From the NCBI GenBank assembly GCA_022577435.1, contig JAKOON010000002.1:5219001-5283000 (forward strand): a stretch of DNA of 64,000 bases, in the 5' to 3' direction. Shown here piece by piece: positions 1-41,905 of this stretch. This DNA is from Embiotoca jacksoni (taxonomy: Eukaryota > Chordata > Actinopteri > Embiotocidae). Every line of letters starts with the position of its first letter. Within the stretch, counting starts at the first letter, position 1. Both the position numbers and the translations under genes were made by a program. The notes under the pieces are model-generated. The model saw only the letters and a program-made list of their open reading frames with translations, was not told the origin of the DNA and ran no database searches.

Positions 1-358
1 AAAATATATAAATCTCCAGGGGGGGAAAAATGTTACAACTACAATGCTGGGAGCCATCCAGTTTATGTCAGAGGATCGGCAGCCTGCATTGGATTAATAG
101 CCTGTAATGAGGAACATAGTTTAGAGGGAGTGATTGGACTCACAAGGGGACTGCAATGAATATTTATATAGCCAGGAATTATATGGGTTCATTTAATACA
201 AGAACTACCCCTCCCATTCCTCTTTGTTTTGTTATTGTTATTTCTCCCCCCGCCCCCCAAAAAATTTTTTCCACTCCATCCTCCTCTTTTTCTCTCTATT
301 TCTTCCATCTCATCTTCTTCCAATGTCTCTCTCTCTGTCTCTGTCTCTCTCTGTCTAG
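1..358 (+). other. Intron of slc26a6-like gene (3' part)
   Basis: No exon is visible here. The segment from about 229 to 358 is a long C/T-rich tract that ends in the splice acceptor CTGTCTAG used by the exon at 359. The short open frames in this stretch are by-products of the pyrimidine tract and have no coding character. Confidence 0.6.
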
Positions 359-483
359 GTGGTGTAGTGGACAACCTACAGACTGGAGGTTTCTTTAACG
401 ACAAAGTGACAAAGTCCTGTCTCTTCACCACCGTCCACGACGCCGTTCTACACTGTCAGCCTGGCAGAACGCAGAACCCAAAG
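359..483 (+). CDS. slc26a6: SLC26 anion exchanger, STAS-domain C-terminal exon (slc26a6-like, partial)
   Basis: This exon encodes the end of the STAS domain of an SLC26 family anion exchanger. SLC26A6 swaps Cl-, HCO3-, oxalate and sulfate at the apical membrane of epithelia. Visible motifs are LQTGGFFNDKVTKSCLF and TTVHDAVLHC. The phrase (T/S)(V/I)HDAV near the end of the STAS domain is typical of SLC26 proteins, as is a preceding GGFF/EFFD block. The exon begins after CTAG (357-358) with two bases of a split Gly codon and ends at AAG before GTGACA (484). It is therefore phase 1 on entry and phase 0 on exit, 125 nt long. The transmembrane exons lie upstream of the window. The A6 assignment leans on the neighbouring prkar2a, which is close to SLC26A6 in human. 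SLC26A3 is the main alternative, because its C-terminus is similar. Family is near certain; subtype is inferred. Confidence 0.8.
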
Positions 484-756
484 GTGACACACAAACACAC
501 ATTCAAGCATACACTGCATCATCCATCATCTTCCAAAATGCATTTTGATATGAAATATAGTAACAACGTGTGCAAAGACTCTTGTCATGACGCGTGGTCC
601 AATGTTTTACTTCAAATGTTACTTTTAATAATAACCTTAATGTTACTGAACACAGTAGAACAGTGGTCTACAAGGTCTCTCTATATTATAGGTTAAAGAC
701 TGCAGTCAGAAATGTTTTACTGAATTTCTGAATTTGGCATGCACTTTCTGTAACTG

Positions 757-944
757 TTTCAAATTAAAAGCCCTTTAGAGCTCCAGTAGACAGAAACCCT
801 TCATTTCTTAACAAGGCTTATATTGTGAAATATTGCGGCAATGTTATAACTGAAATTGGCAAATTGAAAAAAGCATGATTATGTCATTGACTTTATTAAA
901 TTAAAGCAGTGGAAATATAAATAGCCTATGTAAACTTACCATTG
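757..944 (+). repeat. Duplicated intronic repeat, copy 1
   Basis: This copy matches 1443-1634 in the same orientation. Both start TTTCAAATTAAAAG, share AGTAGACAGAAACCCTTCAT, then ATTGTGAAATAT, AGCATGATT and AATTAAAGCA.TGGAAATAT, and end TGTAAACTTACCAT. The copies are interrupted by small indels, so this is an old duplication or two insertions of one dispersed family. No terminal repeats or coding sequence are visible. Confidence 0.7.
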
Positions 945-1442
945 TGTCAAGACCTTGAAAAAACAAAACTTGTGGGCTTTATGCAATGATTTTCATATTA
1001 ATCCAATAAACAAGATGTAGCATGTTAATCAGGGAGCTTTATAGGTTTGTGGTAAAGGATTTTACTCTGGAACAGAGTTTGGCCAGCTCTTTCCCCTCCC
1101 TCCCAATCTTTATGCTAAGCATAGGTGTGCCAGAGCACACCGAAACGAAGCTCTGTCACTTTCTTTCTCCAAGTAAGGAAATAAAATGTTCACAGTTCTC
1201 TTGAATTGGTTTAAATTAATTTACATTTTTAAAGTGCTTTAAGATCCAATCACCAACAAAACTTGTGTCGTGCAAGAGGGTCAATAAAAACAAATGTTAC
1301 GGTCGAAGTTGTCATATTGACATTTTAGGTGTATTGATAGATTCAGGAAGTCAACTCGAGGCCTCGTATTGATCCACTACTGTTGGCCCTGTTAAAGTTA
1401 CTGCATTATATGTTCATACAAACTCAACACTTCCTGTATCCA

Positions 1443-1634
1443 TTTCAAATTAAAAGCTCTGTGTTTCAGTAGACAGAAACCCTTCATGTCCTACAAGGTC
1501 TTTATTGTGAAATATATGCAGGAGTGTTGTGTTGTGACTGAAATCAAAACATTTTAAATAGCATGATTGGACTGCTAGCTTTAAATTAAAATAAATTAAA
1601 GCAATGGAAATATATCGATGTAAACTTACCATCG
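1443..1634 (+). repeat. Duplicated intronic repeat, copy 2
   Basis: This is the second copy of the element at 757-944, starting about 686 bp further on and in the same direction. It carries the same ordered blocks, including AGTAGACAGAAACCCTTCAT and TGTAAACTTACCAT. Confidence 0.7.
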
Positions 1635-2537
1635 TAGGAATAACCTCAGAAACAGCAACAACTTAACCGTGCACCTGTTTCAACAAACAGCGCTGCACCA
1701 CTGGATGCAGCTATATATTTAAAAGACAAGTTTAAGCTCAGTAATTTGATGTCTTTCACTGCAATGCTCCTTTAACCCTCCAACTGACCCCTCTCCCCGT
1801 GTTTGAAAACACAGTCTTCAATGTTTCACTCGTTTTCAATCATATTTTCAACACACTGTAACTAATAATATCACAGCATATCGCCGAGGCAGAAAATCTA
1901 AAGGTGTGTTACAGTTTGAACCTTGACCAGCTGCTAAAATCCCATCTGTTCAGCTCTATACCTAAAATACAAATGTAAACAAAGTGAGCTCCAAATTACA
2001 GCTCCTGTCAGTTATGTAAAAAATGAATGTAGCAGCAGTGTTTGCACATGTTACAGGTCCTTAGTGGTCCTCATTACTTGTCACACGGTTGTATGCATGA
2101 GCAGGTTATATCAATTAAGTAAATAAACAAATTGAAAAGTGGACAGCATCACATTTCTGATAAACCCTCCTCCTTGCTGACTAGAAACACGGAAGTGATT
2201 GAATTCACTTTGCAGCCGGTGGTGTGGAAATGATGCATTCAGCTAATCCTAGCGTTTAATGATTAAAATGTTGTTTGCGGATTGGCTCTTTGATTCCCTC
2301 TCTGTCCAAACAGCGTGACCACGACTGAAAATTGATTGCACACAGTGAGATGGTTGGGGGTTGGGTGAAAATGGTCTTTTCAGTGGTTTCAAATATCTTG
2401 ATAAGGTTGCACATGTTTTGATGTATATTCCTTTTTTATTGTCCATACACAGATAAACATACATTTCTAAACAGCTCTTTGCTTTTCATATATACAGTAT
2501 ATATTTACATATATATTTATATATACTGTGTATATAC

Positions 2538-2541
<4 letters not shown>

Positions 2542-2595
<54 letters not shown>
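2542..2595. repeat. (TG)n microsatellite
   Basis: An uninterrupted TG dinucleotide run inside the last slc26a6-like intron. It directly follows an AT-rich alternating stretch (about 2490-2540, TATATA-type), making a compound purine-pyrimidine alternating tract. Confidence 0.97.
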
Positions 2596-2596
<1 letters not shown>

Positions 2597-3445
2597 TAAT
2601 CTCATTTATACACCTGTGCTTGCATCCATATTAGTCAGTGCGCATGCTTTTGTTTCTACCTCCTCTGTTTTAGTATTTAGTTGTTGTGTACGTGACTTAA
2701 GGTTTCTGCTCCCACACAGGAAGTACAAGAACAAAAACCTGTTTGTCCATGAAATACAATTCACAGGAGCAAAGCCTTTTCGTGGGAGAAATAAAGAGCT
2801 CACACACATACTGACACACTCACTGGGACACAAATATAGATGATGTAAATGTGGATGGTGAGAAGAGCATGAGATTGGTCAAGAAAATTGTGCCAAAGAT
2901 CACGCACACAGTAATACGCAGGCAGCCATGTGGATATATGCCTGAATATGGATTTGTATCTGCAGCCTAAATTGCATGAATATTTTTCACAATGAAAACG
3001 GTTTACATTAGTGAGAGGTTTTTGGAGGGATATTATTAGAAGCAGAAAAGGTTAGTTTGGAAATTAATTTGCTTTATTGTGTATCTTCAGTTCACTTAAT
3101 TTCTAACCTATTTAATACAATATATAATGTTCCACGTAATGTATTAAATCCAGCAGGGAAAATTGAAGACAGCAGATTTAAAACAGTTGGATTCAGAACC
3201 ATCATTTTAGACATTGTTGCATGCTGAGCCACAGTTTCAAGCATCATGCTCACAGGGTTGTTCTGTTCCTCCTCATTAACCTCTGAGACTGAAACTACTG
3301 AGACAAAGAAAAGACAAATCTGGAACATATTGTAAATCAAGGCTGGTGTGTTTCTCTTCCTGTCTTCATCCTCTTTGTAACATTATTCTTCTTCTGTCTG
3401 GTTCTTCTTCTCTGCTCTGCTCCCTCCTGTCCTTCTGTTTCGTAG

Positions 3446-3460
3446 GAGACGTATTTCTGA
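3446..3460 (+). CDS. slc26a6: SLC26 terminal coding exon encoding ETYF-stop
   Basis: Directly after a strong polypyrimidine tract and CGTAG (AG at 3444-3445), the phase-0 continuation of exon 359-483 reads Glu-Thr-Tyr-Phe followed by TGA (3458-3460). The protein would end ...TQNPK-ETYF. T-x-hydrophobic at the C-terminus is a class I PDZ ligand. Known relatives end similarly: as recalled, human SLC26A3 ends ETKF and SLC26A6 ends TRL. These tails bind NHERF-family scaffolds at the apical membrane. An exon contributing only four residues is unusual but fits the splice signals, the phase and the family. The joining is inferred, as no transcript is available. Confidence 0.65.
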   Translation, partial: ETYF

Positions 3461-4728
3461 GTCCTGAGAGGGACGATAGACGACGTTAAAAAGAAGTGAC
3501 AGACACTCTGTCCGTTGGAGGATTTTATCCAGAGAGCTCCAGATAACTGGCACTCCCTCCCCCCCCGGTCACAGACACAGACACACAAACCGGCAGACAC
3601 ACACTGCAACATACACAACGCATGCCGTGTGTGTATAATGTCATGCATAACTTTTAGTTATTGTCTGGACTGTACAGCTTAAGGGAAATTTGATATGTGG
3701 AAAACTTTGTCTTCAGTCCACACCTTTTCAACCAATACTACATTCTGCAAACATAGTAAACACATTATAAATAACCACAGGCAGTTTTGATGAGTATTTT
3801 CCATGGAAGACATTTTAATTTCATGACACAACAACACAACAACAAACCCCCACATACTTGTTAAAAGATCTGGACTGATGAAACTGCCGACACCCACATA
3901 CGTGCAGGAATGTGTCCTTTCCTGTCTCACTGGAATTGTCTGTCTGATGGTAGACACCATTCATCGTGTTTTGATTAGGAACCTTTAAACTGTATGAAGT
4001 CACACAGTCACTTAAGGACAGAAACATGATAACAATTTTTTTTTTTACTGTAGTTGTCTTCGTTCTTGAATCTATCTGCTGTTTGCTACATTGGGAGAGA
4101 AAAAAACAATGTTCATGAGAAGAGATTCGTTTCCGATTAGATTTGCAACAACAATGATCTTCTGTTAACTGAAACCAGGTATAATGAGTCATTGTTTATT
4201 GAACCGGGAACACAATGAATCATATTTAGTTGTTTCAAAACAGATTTTCCCATAAAGGCTTCGACTGAAATGCTTTTTATGTCGTTATGCACCAAGGCAA
4301 GCCTCCTGTTCTCTCTCTGTATTAACTTTCAGGGTCCAAAAGACACAAACAATCAAATAAATGACAGTTTGTTTCCTGTTAACCTGTTTTTCAAGGAAGT
4401 TGCACCTGTATCTACAAAAACGGTCAAGTCTGTTTCTGATTGAACTGCCATAAACTTTCTCTTCATTACTCATTCTGACATCTTGTTTCTTTGTCTGTTG
4501 GGAGGGGGTTACAATTTTGCCCTAATCAATCACTAGTAAGGATGTTTCCTATAACCTTAAAGCTGTGCTGATCAATATTTTTTGATAAATAATAGATCAA
4601 GTGACAGAGTGTCCTGTGAAAGTGTTGGCTCTAAATGACAAACCCACAGAGAATTATCACGAGCTCTGTAGTTCCACTTATCGCTAAAGTGCACGTTGCT
4701 GATCTCATTCTATTATTCTGTCGTTCTC
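3461..4728 (+). other. slc26a6-like 3'UTR and start of intergenic DNA
   Basis: Untranslated sequence follows the TGA at 3458-3460. A candidate polyadenylation signal AATAAA is at 4356-4361; its use is unproven and the 3'UTR end is not fixed. No further coding exon is recognisable. Confidence 0.4.
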
Positions 4729-4992
4729 GTATCATGGGAAAGCACGTAATTCCCCCAGTTCCTCAGAGCGCAGAGTGTTGGTGTCACGGCTTTTGCCACG
4801 CAAGGCGTCAAAAGATATGCTCTTCACGACAACAAGAACGTGGAAAAGGACGTGGTTAGGCTTCATGAAAAACAACAAGCAAAACACAACAAAGTCTTCT
4901 TCAGGACTTGAACTCCTTCAGGACTCCTGCATGCCAGGGTTTCAGTCCAACCTTGACATGACACTTCATGACTTATGCCTTCTGTCACCCTT
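4729..4992 (+). mobile_element. MITE-like element, copy A (right end lost)
   Basis: The left end GTATCATGGGAAAGCACGTAAT and the following CAGTTCCTCAGAGC...GTGTCACG match the left inverted repeat of the element at 30171-30557. The centre (ACGTGGTTAGGCTT...) and the right part (CTCCTGCATG...CTTATGCCTTCTGTC) match the element at 38475-38783. The right terminal inverted repeat is not recognisable, so this copy is truncated or decayed. No transposase is encoded. Confidence 0.6.
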
Positions 4993-5955
4993 TCAGCCTT
5001 CTTATAAGGACTTCGGTGGCTTTGTGCTTTTTTTCTTTTGACCTCTGTCGCGTGACATTTATCATGTGTGTCTCTGATTTGCGCAAAGCCAATGTCAGGC
5101 GTAGAAAAAACATGCTGCCATGATACTAACCTGTGTTACTTTGATGTTTTGGTTCATTGTTCTATCAGCCTCATCTACAACCATAAATGAATGGAAAACA
5201 GAGAAAAGAGAAGCCATTAGCAGAGGATAGCAGAGCATTTAGCAGCAAAGGAACCCCATATTTTTCTCAGGAGGTGGTGGAGACCAAAACCAGAGTTAAT
5301 AGAGTGAATATTGGACTTACACAGTTTAGGTGACTAGAAACACAAATATGTATGTCAGTTGTAAATGTAAACAGGCTACTGTTTACAAGTTTGCCAAATC
5401 AACTGAAGGAGGCCTGTCAAGTTTTCTTGAAAGCAAACAAAAGTTGGGTTTCCATTTGTTTCTCTCTGCAACGCACTGGTTGCATCCTTTAGGGCTAACA
5501 AATGTATTGAAATCATTTCCTCTATCAGAGCTGATTTCTTTTAACATTTTGAAACGTTCACTCTTCTCATTTTACTTTGCAATCATATGCTATTCATCAT
5601 AGAACATTTCATTTGTGTACACAGATTTCTCAACTAGTCAGGATGAAAAATATATTTATGTTGATTTAACCAAGCAGTCTTAAATGCCTGAGCTTATAAC
5701 CCTTTTTTTTTTTTTTTTTGAGAAGATTTTTTTCTTATCAGATGAAAGTAGCCTACTTTAAAGAGAGAGAGAGACTGATGGTGCTATTATTAAAATATAT
5801 ATATATCAGTGGTATGGTAAGTATAAATGTGAACCATGTGGACTCAACCATGTCTTTTTTTTTAACAGTGAATGAGGCTCAAAAGAGGGAAGAGCTGAAT
5901 CTCCTCTGGGAAAAATGTGTATCAGTGTTTGTGTGCGCGCACGTGTGTGTGAGCA

Positions 5956-6000
<45 letters not shown>

Positions 6001-6012
6001 GTGAGTGAGTGA

Positions 6013-6096
<84 letters not shown>

Positions 6097-6109
6097 ACTT
6101 ATTTAGTTT
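4993..6109. other. Intergenic DNA between slc26a6-like and mgll
   Basis: AT-rich unique sequence without recognisable genes. It contains a T run at 5702-5720 and, from 5959, a compound microsatellite. The open frames seen in the repeat read as poly-Cys/Val or poly-His/Thr and are not genes. Confidence 0.6.
5959..6093. repeat. Compound (GA)n-(GAGT)n-(GT)n microsatellite
   Basis: About 39 bp of GA, then GTGA units, then about 76 bp of GT form one continuous 135 bp tract. It lies immediately upstream of the GC-richer patch at 6110-6240 that may be a promoter or first exon. Confidence 0.97.
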
Positions 6110-6240
6110 CTCCCCAAACGTCGCCGACTGCATTCTTCACTTGGCGGGTGGCGAGAGGAGCGCGTATACCGGAGAGAGACGGGGAAAAGGGAGAGACAGA
6201 TTGGAGCTGAAACTTCGCTGCAGACGTTCCTGTTAGGTTA
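6110..6240 (+). promoter_or_regulatory. Candidate upstream promoter / untranslated first exon for mgll
   Basis: A CpG-containing purine-rich patch (GCGCGTATACCGG, GACGGGG) stands out from its AT-rich surroundings and ends in TGTTAG/GTTAGT, a reasonable splice donor at 6236-6237. Spliced to the acceptor at 8798-8799, it would give an mgll transcript starting translation at the internal ATG 8808. This is inference only; no transcript evidence is available. Confidence 0.3.
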
Positions 6241-7114
6241 GTTTCATCTCTATAATGTTCTTTTAACACTCCTGTGATACGTCTGCATTACGCGCGGGAC
6301 AATATGGATAGGGTACTATTTAATCTCCATCAGCCACAGCTCTATATCCTTCTGGTTTTTAATCAGCGTAACTTGTCTTGCAAGTGTATTTGCACATGCA
6401 GCATTTCTGGCAATTCAGACAGACTTTAATATATTGTTAGAGCGCATATCCACTACTACACGCACTGGCATCGATATCAGCAGCCAAAGCAGATGAATCG
6501 ATTCATTTCAAGGCTTTAATACCAGCTTAATTAGAAACACTTAAATAACAATCGTTTTTTTTTTTTTTTCTTCTTCCTGCAAGTGAGCCGCTCTCCAATT
6601 CTCGTCCAGTGAGGATATGTGGAGTCTTTTTCCAGTGCATTAAAGTGGAAATGTTTGCAGCACACATGGAAACAAAAGGGAGGTTTTGCGCACGCATGCT
6701 GTGAGCCTTTTCCAATAATGATCCATCCACACGAGCTCATTGTGATAACGATTATTTCCACGTGTGATGCAAATGATTCACTGTCATTCTCTTGAGTTAT
6801 TCATGCGCTCTGTTAAGATTCTGTCATATGCGGCTCGCATTTTGATATCCAGCTCGCCAAAACTGGCTGACACAAATCCTGATGATGGGAATTCATATAG
6901 AAACAACATCGGTTCGATGATGTGTCAAACATGAACAGGCAGCCATCTATAGTTTACGCATATTTTTAATTGACTATAATTATCACGGTTCTATAAAAGA
7001 AAAGGGTCGAGCTGGTTGCGGTCAGGTCACTAAACCTGAAAGGCGACACCCGATCACTTCAGGAATTAGCTTCACAGCGGGCTATTTTTTACCTGCGACG
7101 GTGTGTGCCAGGTA

Positions 7115-7149
7115 GTACACGCGCGCGCACACACGCACGCGCGCACACA
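7115..7149. repeat. Alternating (CG/CA)n tract, Z-DNA prone
   Basis: ACACGCGCGCGCACACACGC and following bases form about 35 bp of strictly alternating purine-pyrimidine sequence with CpG steps. It lies about 1.5 kb upstream of the first mgll ATG. Confidence 0.85.
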
Positions 7150-7255
7150 AACAGACATTTCATTGTAATGCTGCATTCCATTAACACCACGGAAGCTATG
7201 GATGTACTGTGGATTCAGCTGGTCCTGATGCCAGAGAAACCTCATGGGTGATGCA

Positions 7256-7275
7256 ATAGATAGACAGACAGATAG

Positions 7276-7331
<56 letters not shown>

Positions 7332-7340
7332 AGAGAAAAG
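7256..7340. repeat. Compound (GATA)n-(GA)n microsatellite
   Basis: ATAGATAGACAGACAGATAG-type tetranucleotides run into pure GA and then GAAA-interrupted GA. Confidence 0.95.
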
Positions 7341-8452
7341 GGGGTGGGGAGTTGTGCGCCTGTGTTGCAGAAGAAAGATAATTGGTGTATGTGTGTTTTT
7401 GTGCATGTGCATGTGCATGTGTTTGTGCGCATCCATCACCTTTGCAAAATTTTGAAGCAGAGAAATAGAAATAACTTGAAAGAAAGATTATTTTTCAAAA
7501 AGAAATCAAAAGCAAGGGAGAACGGGTATGGTTGTAACCACCAATTTGTCCAATCAGGAATAAGATAGGAGTTATTTGATCATATCTGGTGATTGTCAAG
7601 GCTGTAAACAGGCTCATGCAGATTTCATAGAGGAGAAAAAAACAACTATTTTAAGGTATAAAGTGAATTTTTTTGGACCAATACTATTTTTTTGTTTGTT
7701 TAGTACTACTTACAGTATATGATTGCAGTTAAATGTAATACATTTTCCCCCTGCGAATAGCAAACCACTAAACAATGACAAAAGGGTGTGTGTGTGTGGA
7801 GGTGGTGGGGGGTGGGGTGTTGTTGTTGTTGTTGTTATGACACATCTGAAAAGAGTCTTACAACTCTCCCCTACAAACACGTAGTTCTGTAATTTCACAG
7901 AACATACAGGCGGTAGAAAAGAAAGACTGCCAGAGGAGTACCTGTTATTGTCTTAGAAAAACATCTGCTGAGGTCTCAAAGAAAGGAAAGTAAGCCAGTC
8001 AGATCAGTTAAGAGGTTAGATGGGATCTGCCACTGATACAGCAAATAAGCTGCAAAAGCTGAGAGACAACGGGGTCTTTATTTTTACGAACAGATAAAAG
8101 CAAGGTCTGTGATGTTCTTACAGAGGTTTGAATTTGTGCCATTTGCAGTACACAAATCTAGTTTCTATAAAAGCTTGGGAATTATATCTAAAAAATTAAG
8201 CTCCCATATACCATATACCTGGTCGCTCCTATTTGCTTTTACAGCGACATTATAAGTGATCCAGCTCAGTGTTTGTATACAAAAGACAGGTGTATGTGAG
8301 ATAGAAATAGCAGAGTAAACAGTTTGTAATAATGAAATAAGGAAGCACACTTAAAAAAAATGATCTCATCTTATCATTATTTGTGTTTCATTACAGAATA
8401 GTGAAGCTTTTGTGTGAGATATAAGGAACTTATAACTGTGTATATTGTAGAG

Positions 8453-8457
<5 letters not shown>

Positions 8458-8488
<31 letters not shown>
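8458..8488. repeat. (GA)n microsatellite
   Basis: An uninterrupted GA run that ends 14 bp upstream of a palindromic CRE in the mgll promoter region. Confidence 0.95.
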
Positions 8489-8493
<5 letters not shown>

Positions 8494-8502
8494 ATGGTCT
8501 CG

Positions 8503-8510
8503 TGACGTCA
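8503..8510 (+). promoter_or_regulatory. CRE palindrome TGACGTCA upstream of mgll
   Basis: A perfect 8 bp cAMP-response element (CREB/ATF site) sits 181 bp before the first mgll ATG in CpG-containing sequence (CGTGACGTCACGCCGG). This is the usual placement for a functional CRE near a promoter. The site is seen directly; its function is inferred. Confidence 0.5.
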
Positions 8511-8690
8511 CGCCGGTCGTTGCGGACGCTCTGACAACATTGCCTCCGTTTGTGTGTGCGTGCATGTGTATGTGTGTGCGTGTGTGTTCAGCTCAGGATT
8601 ACGTCCGGGATATCCAGACCTCCATACATTGTCATCAGCGATGCACGCTTAAACACACGCTCGAATATACATACAGCCCGAAAAAAAACA

Positions 8691-40733
<32,043 letters not shown>

Positions 40734-41140
40734 ATTTGTAACTTGCAACTTCTCGGTCAGCACTCCCAAGAGCCCTGCTCACTCTCCTGTAATCTGTCAG
40801 GTGTAACGACACCACTGCACTCTCCTGTCTAGGAGATACGTTTGTGGATAGAGACGGACGTCACTATCCTCTAGACATATACTGCATAAAAACAGACTAA
40901 CCCCCTGTCTACTGTGAGCCTATCAATCAGACCATTGATTTTAATTGGATGATGGGGTCAGAAAGCACTTCTTATTGTAGATATTAGGCAGCAATGGTCA
41001 GTTTTCTGGCAAACCTTATGATCAAGGATGTGCCTCATGTATTCCAGCCAGTGGGTTTATTTGGTTACCATTTCATCATCTCTGCATTGAATTGCAGTCA
41101 AGTGTAGCTCAAATAAAGTCACAGTGTGCGAGGGTTTGAA
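40734..41140 (+). other. mgll 3'UTR (minimum extent)
   Basis: Untranslated sequence after the stop. The first plausible polyadenylation signal is AATAAA at 41112-41117, followed by GT-rich sequence (GTGTGCGAGGGTTTG). Mammalian MGLL has a much longer 3'UTR, so later signals (for example near 47064 or 47931) could also be used. Confidence 0.45.
41112..41117 (+). terminator. Candidate mgll polyadenylation signal AATAAA
   Basis: Canonical hexamer 379 bp after the stop codon with a GU-rich stretch within 15-30 bp downstream. Cleavage position not determinable. Confidence 0.4.
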
Positions 41141-41861
41141 GTGCAATAATGGAGTTTCCATCTCCTCAACTATACCAACCGACCAGGTCTATTTAGTACT
41201 AATGACAAAAGTAACATCAAATATTGTTGATCCTTTTTGCTCCTCCACCATTCACGGACATGTTAAAGGTCAGGAACAGGTGGAAGATGGCAGTCGGTTC
41301 AGTGCTGGCTGAATACTTCAACATTTAGCTGGACTGCACAGCTCAGGAGACGCTGTCATCTCAAACTCCACTTAGTTTCTTCCTCTGTTTTCTGCGACCC
41401 AATCCCACCTCTCCTGTCTCCTCCTTAAATGCACTGTTTAAAAAACATTAGAAAATACCACTTTTTTAATGCAGGCAGCTCTTGTAGAGTAAGTCTTCTC
41501 CTGACTTCCTCCATATGTGTCCTTTGTTTGACCCGAGGACAGATGGTTGGTCTGAAAACAGATGGTTGGCACTCATACAATATGAAGATGAGGTCTATCT
41601 AAACTCAGCCTAAAGTCTAGTTTCAGTTCTAATAATTATTAATTTGGCATGTAGGAAAACATTTTAAGGTGATATTTTATACAAAGTTATTTTAATTTCT
41701 TTCTATGAGTACATCGCGACCACCTTTGTTTATTTACTGTGTGGCCAATGAACACAATAACCTTCCATGTAGGTCCTGTATTTCTCTATTACCTTTGTTA
41801 AGAGTGTAGGTAATGAGGCAAAGCTGCTCCATCTCTCTCTGCAGATGGGAAGTTTTGAGAG

Positions 41862-41905
41862 GGGTCAAAGGTCAAATGATTTCGCCACTCTTTGGCCTTT
41901 GACCC
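41862..41905. promoter_or_regulatory. Two facing DR1 nuclear-receptor sites
   Basis: GGGTCAAAGGTCA (41862-41874) is a DR1: two AGGTCA-type half-sites with one spacer base, bound by PPAR/RXR and HNF4. On the opposite strand, 41893-41905 reads GGGTCAAAGGCCA, a second DR1. The two are separated by 18 bp and face each other, so transcribed RNA could also form a hairpin. They lie 1.13 kb past the mgll stop, in the 3'UTR or flank. PPAR-alpha control of mammalian Mgll is reported, as I recall. Binding is inferred. Confidence 0.4.

Larger units (their letters stand above)
484..3445 (+). other. Last intron of slc26a6-like gene
   Basis: This GT-AG intron (GTGACA donor; CGTAG acceptor behind a long pyrimidine tract from about 3380) separates the STAS exon from the tiny last exon. 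It holds two diverged copies of one ~190 bp repeat (757-944 and 1443-1634), a 54 bp GT microsatellite at 2542-2595 preceded by AT-rich alternating sequence, and otherwise unique AT-rich DNA with no recognisable coding sequence. Confidence 0.65.
6241..8457. other. mgll 5' flank or first intron
   Basis: No coding sequence is recognisable. The stretch holds a Z-DNA-prone CG/CA tract (7115-7149), a GATA/GA microsatellite (7256-7340), and a short GTT run near 7818-7836. Confidence 0.6.

Noticed and set aside
229..696. 155-codon frame as an intact gene
   Set aside because: Only 359-483 is coding; the rest is pyrimidine-tract intron before it and intron after a clear GT donor.
5879..6236. Poly-His/Thr and poly-Cys/Val open frames
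   Set aside because: They translate the GA/GT microsatellite. The same applies to the frames at 2547, 7196 and 34752.
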